40,630 nt of DNA from Hallerella sp963597395. Its GTDB lineage: Bacteria > Fibrobacterota > Fibrobacteria > Fibrobacterales > Fibrobacteraceae. The translations under genes were made by a program, and so were the position numbers. Below the pieces are notes generated by a model. The model did not search any database. It was not told where the DNA came from and saw nothing but the letters and a program-made list of their open reading frames with translations. Each line of letters opens with the position of its first letter. Position 1 is the stretch's first letter. The stretch spans positions 1 through 40,630 of the forward strand of contig CAVBPX010000018.1 of the NCBI GenBank assembly GCA_963597395.1. Direction: 5' to 3'. Of the stretch, positions 16,086 to 24,717 are shown one piece after another.

Positions 16086-18317
16086 ATGCGTAAACTGGTT
16101 TCTTCTTTTCTAATCGCTTCCTGCGTTTCCGCAGTCTGGGCAACGCCCACCCAGGTGAAGCTCGATTCCATCCATGCGTCTCTTGACACCCTTTCCGGAA
16201 ACATGGAATCCACGATTCTCGGCAAGGACGATCTGCCGGTGGCGGTCTCCGGTTTTATGGCGTTCCGCGTCAAGAACTTCCATTATTCCGAAACGGCTCC
16301 CGCCTTTGCAAGCGACAAGGCGCGCACGGCCGTGGACGCCATTTTCAAGGCGAACGTCGTCGCCATGCCGAACTCCTACATGACCCTGTGGACGAACTTC
16401 GCATTCCCGTTCGACCTCTCCGGTACGTTCGGCAACAAGTATGCGACGCAGCCGACAGGCGTTCCGACCTACGACGAACGCGTCCTCTACGACCATTCGA
16501 CCGACTACTATTCCTCGACCATCGACGAAGAGTTCAACGTCGGTGCCGACATCCGCGCAGGCGTCTTCGGCGCCTATGTGACGGCCGGCGGCGTCATTTG
16601 GGCAAATGCCTCCCCGCTCACCATGTGGGAACGCGAAACGGCTCCGCGTTTCTCGTGGCAGTATGAACTCTTCGAGGACGAAAAGACTGTCAGCACCTAT
16701 TACAAGGAAAAGTCCTTTAAGCCGGTGAAGGAAGGCGGTCGCGCCTTCTGGACCAACCGCTCGTTCGGCGGCATCTTTGCAAACGTCTATCAGCTGCCGT
16801 ACAACATGAAGGCGCAGTTCATGGTTTCCCAGCCGATGGATATGGACCTTGGAACGCGCGACGGTCTTCGCCTCTATGCGGGTCAGCCGGGCGAACTCGA
16901 AACCTACGGTCTTCACGATTTCCGCGGCAACGTCTATCACGCCCGTATTGCCAAGGATAAGCTCTTTGAAACGATGACGCTCGGCGTCAATTACATGGGC
17001 GTCGTCTTTGACAAGGGCATCATTTACGAAGACGAATTCCGCATTTACCAGCTGCTTGCCGACACTCTCGTGTCCCTGCAAAATACGCATGTCGCCTCGA
17101 TTGACATCAGGGGCAACATCACCCCGAAGCTGTATTTGATGGCGGACATCGCCATGAGCATCACGGACTCCACCAATTTCTACAAGGCGGAAGATGCCGC
17201 GCAGAATCACGGTTACTCCAAGGACGCCTATCGGTCGGCTACGGCGACTCCGCAGGTCGGCGTCTATATCAAGGCGCAGAGCAAGTATATCGAAGGCTGG
17301 CCGATTACGGTCGAAGGCATTTACCTGCCGAAGGACTTCTACTCGCCGTATTCTCTGAGCAACCCGTCCCGCTTCACCAGCTGGCGCAAGGACGAAATGT
17401 ACCTGAACGGAGGCTCCCTCCGCTACACGCCCAACATGATGGGTCTGAACATCAAGGTCGAACCCACGTTCAACCGCGGTTACCTGGACTTCCAGTATGG
17501 ACAGCATCGCCAGGTCGAGGAAGGGACGGACGTCCTGGTGTTCAACTACCGCTTAAACGGCCGCAACATGTGGGAAAGTACCAACTCCTGGACTAAGCAC
17601 AAGCCCATCTTCTGGGCGGACTCGGGTAATGCCAAGCCGCGTGCCAGCGGTTACGTGGCCCGCACGGGCGTTCTTGAACCGGGCGTCGGCATCAAGCTTC
17701 GCCGTCAAAAGGGCGGACTTTACGGCGGAACCTGGGAAATGTGGGAATCCTTCGTCGCCTACCAGAATGTGGAACAAATTCAGAAAGGCGAGGTTCCGAG
17801 CCATGCCAAGTGGTCTTCCTACATCTCCGCGATGGGCGGCTACGATATCGGTCACTGGTTCGGCACCGACCGCAACATTATGATGACGGGCTATGCGGCT
17901 CTCTCCGGCATTTCGACCACCATTGCTCCGATAGCCTACAGCGAAGACCAAAAGGACATGCTCTTGTGGAGCTTCTACGGACAGTTCGAACCGACCGTCG
18001 CCGTCACTCCGAAGTTCCATATGGTCGGCATCCTCGGTCTTGAAACGTTCCGCTCCAAGTATGCCTACACGGGCTACTCAATCAGCGCCACCCTGTCAAA
18101 GCAGTCTTCCCTTTATAACGAAGTGGGTTCTTCCTACTACGCCTATGCGCCTATCAACTATCTGGAAACGGCCATCGGCCTGGGCTTTGACTGGGACTTT
18201 GCGGACCGTGCCGGACTTCACTTCCGCTACAAATGGATGACGCATTCCGACGAAAACCTTTCCGTGAACGATTGGCATTCGCATTACATCGCGGCCGAAA
18301 CCAAGGTTTGGTTCTAA
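16086..18317 (+). CDS. Large outer-membrane beta-barrel protein (first of three)
   Basis: A 743-residue protein with a signal peptide (cleavage after about residue 19), a short heptad-like helix (VKLDSIHASLDTLSG) and then a long run of alternating strands and short turns rich in Tyr, Trp and Phe. It ends in AAETKVWF; a C-terminal Phe is the usual signal for barrel insertion by the BAM machinery. Length suggests more than 16 strands. A SPLTMW segment (176-181) followed by TAP occupies the same place as the SPLTLFSP and TPYTLYTP motifs of the next two barrels, so it is probably a distant relative. Lysine is almost always AAG, suggesting high expression. The gene follows the jelly-roll gene by eight bases, with GGGG as a weak ribosome site. 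No TonB-box or plug domain was seen. Confidence 0.75.
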   Translation: MRKLVSSFLIASCVSAVWATPTQVKLDSIHASLDTLSGNMESTILGKDDLPVAVSGFMAFRVKNFHYSETAPAFASDKARTAVDAIFKANVVAMPNSYMTLWTNFAFPFDLSGTFGNKYATQPTGVPTYDERVLYDHSTDYYSSTIDEEFNVGADIRAGVFGAYVTAGGVIWANASPLTMWERETAPRFSWQYELFEDEKTVSTYYKEKSFKPVKEGGRAFWTNRSFGGIFANVYQLPYNMKAQFMVSQPMDMDLGTRDGLRLYAGQPGELETYGLHDFRGNVYHARIAKDKLFETMTLGVNYMGVVFDKGIIYEDEFRIYQLLADTLVSLQNTHVASIDIRGNITPKLYLMADIAMSITDSTNFYKAEDAAQNHGYSKDAYRSATATPQVGVYIKAQSKYIEGWPITVEGIYLPKDFYSPYSLSNPSRFTSWRKDEMYLNGGSLRYTPNMMGLNIKVEPTFNRGYLDFQYGQHRQVEEGTDVLVFNYRLNGRNMWESTNSWTKHKPIFWADSGNAKPRASGYVARTGVLEPGVGIKLRRQKGGLYGGTWEMWESFVAYQNVEQIQKGEVPSHAKWSSYISAMGGYDIGHWFGTDRNIMMTGYAALSGISTTIAPIAYSEDQKDMLLWSFYGQFEPTVAVTPKFHMVGILGLETFRSKYAYTGYSISATLSKQSSLYNEVGSSYYAYAPINYLETAIGLGFDWDFADRAGLHFRYKWMTHSDENLSVNDWHSHYIAAETKVWF

Positions 18318-18331
18318 GGAGGGCGTAAACG

Positions 18332-20554
18332 ATGACTATGAATATGAAAAAACTTTTGATTGCCCTCTTTGCCGCCTCCGTTGCCGCTCCCGCCGCCACG
18401 GAATGGCAGACCCAGGAACGTCTGGACGCAAAGGTGGATTCCGTCAACGCCAAACGCGGCGTTCAAATCGGCGGAAAGATCCGCGCCGTGGCGCAGGCTT
18501 CGTACTTCGATACGGACAATGACCCGACCGGCATCAACAATATGCCCGAAACGGAACGGAACGAATTCGGCGCCGCCGACCTGGACTTCCACTTCCGCCC
18601 CTACGAGTTTGTCCGTGCAAACGTGATGCTCCGCATGGAAGCGGGCATGCAGGAATACTTCTCTTCGGCCTCCAAGATGCTCTCCGTCGGCTGGCTGAAT
18701 GTTGAAGGCAACATCGGAAATTCGTTCTACTGGGTCGTCGGCGACTTCCGACAACAGTATTCTCCGCTCACGCTCTTCTCTCCGGACGTCGAGATTCTTT
18801 ACGAACCGACCATCTTTGCGAGAAAGCGTCACATGGCGGAATCCCAGGAGCTTCTGGAAGGCAACCAGCGCAATCTGCAGGGTGCAAACGTCCAGTTCCG
18901 CCACTATTTTAACAATACTGTGGGCGAGTTCCGCGCCGAGGCTCTTGCCGCAAGGCTCAACCGGACTTCCGTCCTGGACCTTTCGGGCGCCGAAGGCAAC
19001 ATCCTCCCGAACGATTCCGTCGCCGGGGCGTCTCTTGCGTCCAACACCGACAAGTGGGCTATTGCCGCGAACCTGGAACTTCTCCCGCTGAACAAGAACC
19101 TCTACGTCGGCGTTACCCCGATGTACATCTTTGACAACGAGGATTCCTACACTTACACGTATCGTCATCCCGAAAACAACATCAACGAAGCCTACGTGCT
19201 TTCCGACATCAACCCCTACGAAACCGATCCGCAAAAGACGATGATCGTGAGCGGTCGCGTCGGCGGCGACATTGCCGGGTTCCTCGGAAACAAAAATCTG
19301 ACGCTTGACCTCGTTGCGGAATACGCCTATTCGTCCGACGAAATCCGCAAGCACACATCGACTCCGGTGGTGGACCCGACGACGGGAACCTTTGTGGTCG
19401 ATGAAAACGGCGAGGCGGTCTATACCGATGTTTCGACCAAGGAAAACCTGAACGGTTCCGCCCTTCTCGTGACGCTAAACGCCGGCTACAAATTTTCGGA
19501 AGATATGGGACTTTCCCTCGGATTAAACTTTGTGCGGAACGACAGCAACTGGTTCAATAACCTCGCTCAGTCCCCCAAGTTCTTTGCCCGCCGCATTTTG
19601 AATTCGGACAAGGACGGCGACGCCATCAAGTATGGCGTAAACGCTCCGCTGTATTCCACGTTCGACGCTCTCTACAACTTCTCGCCCAAATATTCTCCGG
19701 CTTCCAAAACATTGATGACGGATGACGACGGCATTGCGGACGGACAGACGAAGAGCTACAATATCGCCCCGTTCAACAAGAGTTCCTGGAAGGGCAACGT
19801 CTATTCCCGCTCCCAGCTCGCCTTGATCGAAACCTTGACCGACCCGGCTCTCCAGCTCACGCTTCCGAACGGGCTTGCCACTTCGAACCGCCAGGGCGCC
19901 CGCGGCAACGTGACGTTCAACTGGAAAAATTCTGTCGAAGTGCAGGGCCTTTTCAGCTACTTCAACCAGGTCGCCCCGATCGCTCTCTACAAGGAAGCGA
20001 CCTATATGGAATTCGGCGGCGGCGCGAAAGTCGATGTGTTCAAGATTCTCGGCTTCCAGAAGCCTCTTGAACTTTCCGGCTCCTACAAGCATTCCGAACG
20101 CAGCATCGATACCGACAACTGGGCTGCCCTCGGCCTTGCCGACGGCACCGCGGAACTCAAGAGCGACTTTATCAACGCCGGTCTGTATGTGCAGTATTTG
20201 CCGCGCCTCGGCTTTACCGCGGGCCTTCAATACATCAACACGGACTACAATGATTACGAAGGACAGCTCCGCGGTCTTTCCGCTCCGCTCCTTTCGAGCA
20301 AGCAGATGCAGTGGATGATTGGCCTCGACTATTCGCTCGCCGACAACGCCTGGCTCTCGCTCAACTTCGGAATCGTTTCGGTCAAGAACGAATACAACAC
20401 GTCCGCTTTGCTCGGCGCTGACGGAACAGTCTCTTCCGAAGCTCTCGAAGCCGCGACCAACCTTCCTTCTTACGCCACCGTCGATGCCTCCGGGAAATAC
20501 ACGCATGAGTTTTCCCAGACCGTCGTAGAAGCTTCCATCAACGTGGAATTTTAA
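18332..20554 (+). CDS. Large outer-membrane beta-barrel protein (second of three)
   Basis: This 740-residue protein starts eight bases after AGGAGGG. A signal peptide precedes a short helix (TQERLDAKVDSVNAK) and a porin-like barrel that opens with VQIGGKIRAVAQASYF and ends in VEASINVEF with the terminal Phe expected of barrels. Residues 137-187 carry the conserved block GDFRQQYSPLTLFSP, EPTIFARKR and LQGANV, which is repeated with changes in the next gene (residues 144-195), so the two are paralogues. A Gly/Tyr-rich strand pattern continues to the end. Role unknown: a channel or adhesin scaffold for polysaccharide are both possible. It shares no TonB-dependent receptor features. Confidence 0.75.
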   Translation: MTMNMKKLLIALFAASVAAPAATEWQTQERLDAKVDSVNAKRGVQIGGKIRAVAQASYFDTDNDPTGINNMPETERNEFGAADLDFHFRPYEFVRANVMLRMEAGMQEYFSSASKMLSVGWLNVEGNIGNSFYWVVGDFRQQYSPLTLFSPDVEILYEPTIFARKRHMAESQELLEGNQRNLQGANVQFRHYFNNTVGEFRAEALAARLNRTSVLDLSGAEGNILPNDSVAGASLASNTDKWAIAANLELLPLNKNLYVGVTPMYIFDNEDSYTYTYRHPENNINEAYVLSDINPYETDPQKTMIVSGRVGGDIAGFLGNKNLTLDLVAEYAYSSDEIRKHTSTPVVDPTTGTFVVDENGEAVYTDVSTKENLNGSALLVTLNAGYKFSEDMGLSLGLNFVRNDSNWFNNLAQSPKFFARRILNSDKDGDAIKYGVNAPLYSTFDALYNFSPKYSPASKTLMTDDDGIADGQTKSYNIAPFNKSSWKGNVYSRSQLALIETLTDPALQLTLPNGLATSNRQGARGNVTFNWKNSVEVQGLFSYFNQVAPIALYKEATYMEFGGGAKVDVFKILGFQKPLELSGSYKHSERSIDTDNWAALGLADGTAELKSDFINAGLYVQYLPRLGFTAGLQYINTDYNDYEGQLRGLSAPLLSSKQMQWMIGLDYSLADNAWLSLNFGIVSVKNEYNTSALLGADGTVSSEALEAATNLPSYATVDASGKYTHEFSQTVVEASINVEF

Positions 20555-20570
20555 GGGGAGGAACTAAGTT

Positions 20571-22733
20571 ATGAAATCGAATATGAAAATGCATTTGTTC
20601 GGATTCTCCTCGGTGCTCTTCCTTTCGGCCGCCGCGGCCTTTGCCGCCCCGGAACAGGATACGATTGCCGTCCAGCAAAAATCGCTGCTGGAAAAGCTCG
20701 ATTCCCTGAACGACGCCGTTTTGGGCCTTCGGGTAAACGGTTCCGTAAAGGCCGGGATTTTGACCTCGATGGCAAAGTCGGACCAGTTTGCGGACAATTC
20801 CCCCACGCAGGAAAGCCAGGCCTACACGACCGCGAACCTGGTCTTTACGGCTCACCCGAGCTCCGAAACGGAAGTGCGCGTCGAAGCCCGCCTTCACAAG
20901 GACTGGCAAAGCGGCTACGAAGAAAACAACAACCCGGTCATCGGACACTGGTTTTCTTATGACGGCTTGATTCTCAACAAGCATGTGGCCTTTAACCTCG
21001 GCTATATGCGTGTCGGTTACACGCCCTACACGCTCTATACGCCGCAGCCGAACCTGCTTCAGGAACCGGAAGTCTTTGCAAACGCCCGGTCCGACGCCAT
21101 GGCGCTCCGCAATATGGATACGACCTCCCGCCGTTTGCTGCAGGGCATCAATGTGGAGTATCACAGCGGTTCCCTCGGATTTATCGACGATATTCGTGCG
21201 CAGGCGACCGGTGCGCGTCTCCGGAACATTGCCAAGAAGAACGACGAATCCTTCTTTGACTTTGACTGGGCCGACCGCTATCTCTTTGGCGGACGCCTGG
21301 GCGTAGAGGCTTACGGTGCGCGTCTCGGTGTAAACTATATCGAGGTCTTTGACCGCAAAAAGAGCTTCTCTTCGCACGATTTGGATCCAAAGGATACGGT
21401 CACCCTGGACGACAACAAGGTGTTTTCCGGCGAACTCGGGTTTGACTCCAAAAAGATCCTTCCCGACCTGCCCGTTTCCTTCGGCCTAAACGGCGAACTG
21501 GCCATGTCCTGGTGGACTGCGGACGCCTATCATCAGGAGAAAGAGTCAAAGACTTCGTATCTGATTAAGAACGGAACGGTTCCCAATGCGGATGGCGGCA
21601 TGGATTCAATTGCCTATGTCGGGGTTAGCACTTCCGACGAAACCGTGGTAAAATCAGAAGAGGTCGGAAACGAAAACGGCGTGAGCTTCTACGTGGAACC
21701 TTATGTCCGCGGCGAGTTCGGCGACTTCCACTTTGACCTTTCCGGGCGTTATCTGCAGAACGACGAAAACTTTTGGTCCGAAATGGCATCCTCTCCGGCC
21801 TATCGCGGCGGAAACGTCATCTTGAACGCGAACGGGCTTTACAGCGATTCCACCTATCTCGGGCTGGTTTCCACGTTCGGTATGTCGAGCCTCGAAAACC
21901 TCTACTTCCAGGTTTACAACTCGAATCCCTACAACGCGACAAATATCCAGTCCGCCGACTTGCAAAACGTCCTGTCTTCAGGCGCGACGGAATCCCGCTA
22001 CCTCTACGCCCGTCTGTATAACAACTACAAGAACGTGCACGTCTATCGCAACGGCTACAACGCAAACACCATCAAAAAGCTTGAACTCGGCGATGCGATG
22101 TTCCTGATGGACGCTTCGAACGATATGGCTCTCCCGATGGGCATCGCAACGCCTGACCGCAAGGGTTTCTCGGTCGCATTTGACGGCGACTGGAACGCGG
22201 CTGTCAACCTGAATGTTCGCTTTGCCCAATACAACCAGGATGCAATTGACAACAAGTACACGCAATTCGGCGCGGGCCTCGGCGTGCGGGTCGATCAGGT
22301 TCTTGGCGCATTCGGCATCGAAGACATCTTTGGCGACGAAAACAAGGCCCTGGTTCAGGCATCCTACATGCACTCCGAAGAAAATGCCTATTTCGAGCGC
22401 AAGTCCGACCGCATCATGGCCGGAGTCTCGGCAGGCATCTGGGGGCCGATCGGCATCCTCGCGGGCTTTGAAAAGCTCACGCTTGAATATGGCGTTCCGC
22501 TTTCGATTACATCGACGGCGAGCATCAACAAGGTCGAGGAAATGCTCCTCCGCGTCGGTCCGCGCATCAAGATCGCTCCGGCTTCCTATCTCTCGGTGCA
22601 ATACGGTCTTTTGACCGACAAGGTTTCGTTCACCCGGTCCGCTACGGACGAATTCGGAAACCCCGCGTTTGCAGCCGATGAATTCTCTATCGACAAAAAC
22701 GTGATCATGGCCGATGTCACGGTGACATTCTAA
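20571..22733 (+). CDS. Large outer-membrane beta-barrel protein (third of three)
   Basis: A 720-residue protein with a signal peptide (cleavage near residue 26), a heptad-like helix (VQQKSLLEKLDSLNDAV), and a barrel beginning with LRVNGSVKAGILTS and ending in IMADVTVTF, again a terminal Phe. The block GYMRVGYTPYTLYTP, then QEPEVFANAR and LQGINVEYH at residues 144-195 aligns with residues 137-187 of the preceding barrel. The helix-plus-barrel design recalls putative porins in which the N-terminal helix trimerises, but this is inference. GGGGAGG nine bases before ATG gives a strong ribosome site. Position in the operon suggests that all three barrels are made together, as parts of one complex or as channels with different specificity. 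Confidence 0.75.
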   Translation: MKSNMKMHLFGFSSVLFLSAAAAFAAPEQDTIAVQQKSLLEKLDSLNDAVLGLRVNGSVKAGILTSMAKSDQFADNSPTQESQAYTTANLVFTAHPSSETEVRVEARLHKDWQSGYEENNNPVIGHWFSYDGLILNKHVAFNLGYMRVGYTPYTLYTPQPNLLQEPEVFANARSDAMALRNMDTTSRRLLQGINVEYHSGSLGFIDDIRAQATGARLRNIAKKNDESFFDFDWADRYLFGGRLGVEAYGARLGVNYIEVFDRKKSFSSHDLDPKDTVTLDDNKVFSGELGFDSKKILPDLPVSFGLNGELAMSWWTADAYHQEKESKTSYLIKNGTVPNADGGMDSIAYVGVSTSDETVVKSEEVGNENGVSFYVEPYVRGEFGDFHFDLSGRYLQNDENFWSEMASSPAYRGGNVILNANGLYSDSTYLGLVSTFGMSSLENLYFQVYNSNPYNATNIQSADLQNVLSSGATESRYLYARLYNNYKNVHVYRNGYNANTIKKLELGDAMFLMDASNDMALPMGIATPDRKGFSVAFDGDWNAAVNLNVRFAQYNQDAIDNKYTQFGAGLGVRVDQVLGAFGIEDIFGDENKALVQASYMHSEENAYFERKSDRIMAGVSAGIWGPIGILAGFEKLTLEYGVPLSITSTASINKVEEMLLRVGPRIKIAPASYLSVQYGLLTDKVSFTRSATDEFGNPAFAADEFSIDKNVIMADVTVTF

Positions 22734-22745
22734 GAGGTTAGACGT

Positions 22746-23651
22746 ATGAAAAACTCTTCACTCTTTTTGTTCGCTCTTGGAACGGTCGCTTTGACGGCCT
22801 GCTCTTCGCTGGATGTCAATTCGACGGAATCCCTCAAGGATAACTACCCCGAGGACTTTGTCGCCATGGAATACATGGCGCTCCACCCCGGGCTACGCAG
22901 CCTGCAGATTCAGGACTACGTCAAGCAGTATAATGCAAATTTGGATACCGGCGTGGATGTTACCGCCGACACGGCCGCGTTCTTCTCGGATACTTCCATT
23001 TTGCACCAGCTCTACGTGAATCCGAACTATGCGGGTTACAACGAAGACCTGTGGGCCGAGGACTGGGAACCTGTTACCACGACCAAGGACTCGTGCACCA
23101 ATTTGAAAATCGATACGCTCACTGTTCGGGTTGAAGTCACCGAAGAGGCGTCGACCAGTGTAAAGCGCGTCATTCTGGGCACGAAGGATTCCGCAACGGG
23201 AGTAGTCACCGCTTGCGGCAAACTTTCCTATGGTGCGGACGGAAGCGTCTCCGAAGTAAAGGGCCTGGATACCGCCGGTACCGAAATCACTTACACGATA
23301 GACGATACCCATAAGTTCGTCACCAAAAGGGGAAGCATCGAAACCGACACGACAAAGACGTGCGTCGAAATTCAGGTTTCGAGCAACGGCGGCATTCCGA
23401 GCGACAAGCGGAAGCAGCTTCTGAAGTTCAACTTTAACGACAACCTGGACGATCTTGTCGCCCTTTCGACGGTCCCGGTCGATACGTTTGCCATCAGCAG
23501 CCAGTTCCTGATGTTCGGAAAATCTCACGGTTGGGCCTATCGCACCTGCACCGATGCGGAAAAGAACAATCCGCTGCAGTCCGAAACAGAATATCCGATG
23601 ACAAAACTCTATTGCGCAGATGGCGAACTGGTTCGCGAAATTGCGGAGTGA
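22746..23651 (+). CDS. Operon-encoded lipoprotein of unknown function
   Basis: A 301-residue protein with lipobox ALTAC (lipidated Cys19) directly after the barrel genes. The mature part is acidic and rich in Thr, Asp and Val, with a helical start (DFVAMEYMALHPGLRSLQIQ) and a beta-rich middle containing four cysteines likely to form disulfides. It is far shorter than SusD proteins and lacks their helical repeat character, so it is not a SusD homologue. AAGAGGT precedes the ATG. An outer-membrane-anchored partner of the barrels is the simplest reading from context; nothing in the sequence names a function. Confidence 0.65.
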   Translation: MKNSSLFLFALGTVALTACSSLDVNSTESLKDNYPEDFVAMEYMALHPGLRSLQIQDYVKQYNANLDTGVDVTADTAAFFSDTSILHQLYVNPNYAGYNEDLWAEDWEPVTTTKDSCTNLKIDTLTVRVEVTEEASTSVKRVILGTKDSATGVVTACGKLSYGADGSVSEVKGLDTAGTEITYTIDDTHKFVTKRGSIETDTTKTCVEIQVSSNGGIPSDKRKQLLKFNFNDNLDDLVALSTVPVDTFAISSQFLMFGKSHGWAYRTCTDAEKNNPLQSETEYPMTKLYCADGELVREIAE

Positions 23652-23658
23652 GGACTTT

Positions 23659-24717
23659 ATGAAACTCAAATTGCTTGCTTTTACTGTTGCTTTCGGCCTT
23701 GCTTCCATGGCATCCGCTGCTGCCGACAAGGTTATCGGCTACTTCCCCTATTGGAGCCAGTATTCCCAGTTCGCGCCGAAGGACATCCGCTACAACATGG
23801 TGACGCACATTCACTATGTATCGCTTTCGCCTTCTTCGGACGGTTCCGTCGCATTTGCCGACGAAAATGACGCCGAAAACTTCAAGGAACTTTCGAAGCT
23901 CTCCGCCGAAAACAACGTGAAGCTGATAGTGACGGTCGGCGGCATGGAACAGGAAGGAACGCTTGCCGAAATAGCCGCATCGGACGAGGCTCGTCAGGCC
24001 TTTGCCGGAAACCTTTCCGCGTGGCTCGAAGAGAACGGTGCCGCGGGCGTGGAACTCGACTGGCAAAACCTCTCTTCCGAAAATACGGAAGCCTTTGGAA
24101 TGCTCGTGAACGCTCTCAAGGAATCCTTTGCCGGAAAGTACGAACTTTCCGTCGCCACATATCCGCTTTCGTCCGCGGACGCCTACGACGCCGTGGCCCT
24201 GAATGCGGCGGACTACGTGACCGTTTTTGTGCCGGACCAGATGACGGAAGAAAATTCCGAACTGAAGCCGAACCAGAGCGTCTCCGCCTTTGAAGAGGCG
24301 ATGAACGCGCTCGTTTCCAAGGGCGTCGAAAAGGCCAAACTCGTACCGGTCGTCTTCTTTTACGGCAAGAGCTTTACCGGGGCCAAGGGTCTTGGCGAAG
24401 CGCAAACGGGCGTCGGCAGCGGAAACGAAGGTCTTCTTACCTATAAGGAGCTGATGAAGAAGTTCGAAGCTCCGGACTACAAGGTTTCTTTCGACGAATC
24501 GAGCAAGTCGGAAATTGCCGTAAGCGACATGGAATCCATTGTCTTTATGGGAATTCCCTCGGTCAAGGCCCTGTCCGAACTTGTCAAGTCCGAAGGCTTT
24601 GGCGGCGTCGCCGCCTACGACCTGTCCGAAGACCATACGGAACCGATCGTTTCACTGATGGTGACGATTGGACTGGAACTCCGCCCGGACGTTGATTACA
24701 AGGCAAAGAAGAAATAA
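23659..24717 (+). CDS. Secreted GH18-fold protein with inactivated catalytic motif
   Basis: The 352-residue protein has a signal peptide and then GH18 landmarks in order: KVIGYFPYWSQYSQF (first strand), KLIVTVGGM (the SxGG strand), a catalytic-strand equivalent at 129-136, and a closing GFGGVAAYDLSEDH. In active GH18 enzymes the catalytic strand is DxxDxDxE. Here the four positions are Ala129, Glu132, Asp134 and Gln136: the general acid Glu has become Gln and two aspartates are altered. Gln136 is encoded by CAA at 24064-24066. It is therefore probably not a chitinase but a glycan-binding pseudoenzyme, as known for several GH18 lectins. It lies seven bases after the lipoprotein gene and overlaps the next gene by one base. 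The lysine-rich end has no sorting domain. Ligand unknown. Confidence 0.8.
   Translation: MKLKLLAFTVAFGLASMASAAADKVIGYFPYWSQYSQFAPKDIRYNMVTHIHYVSLSPSSDGSVAFADENDAENFKELSKLSAENNVKLIVTVGGMEQEGTLAEIAASDEARQAFAGNLSAWLEENGAAGVELDWQNLSSENTEAFGMLVNALKESFAGKYELSVATYPLSSADAYDAVALNAADYVTVFVPDQMTEENSELKPNQSVSAFEEAMNALVSKGVEKAKLVPVVFFYGKSFTGAKGLGEAQTGVGSGNEGLLTYKELMKKFEAPDYKVSFDESSKSEIAVSDMESIVFMGIPSVKALSELVKSEGFGGVAAYDLSEDHTEPIVSLMVTIGLELRPDVDYKAKKK

Noticed and set aside
16110..17507. 465-codon minus-strand frame under the first barrel gene
   Set aside because: Antisense shadow created by the strong G/C preference at third positions in a highly biased gene.
16086..23651. SusC/SusD polysaccharide utilisation pair
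   Set aside because: The barrels lack a plug domain and carboxypeptidase-like N-terminus, are shorter than SusC, and the lipoprotein is too short for SusD.
23659..24717. Active chitinase
   Set aside because: The fold matches GH18 but the catalytic Glu is Gln and two aspartates are changed, so an active chitinase call is not supported.
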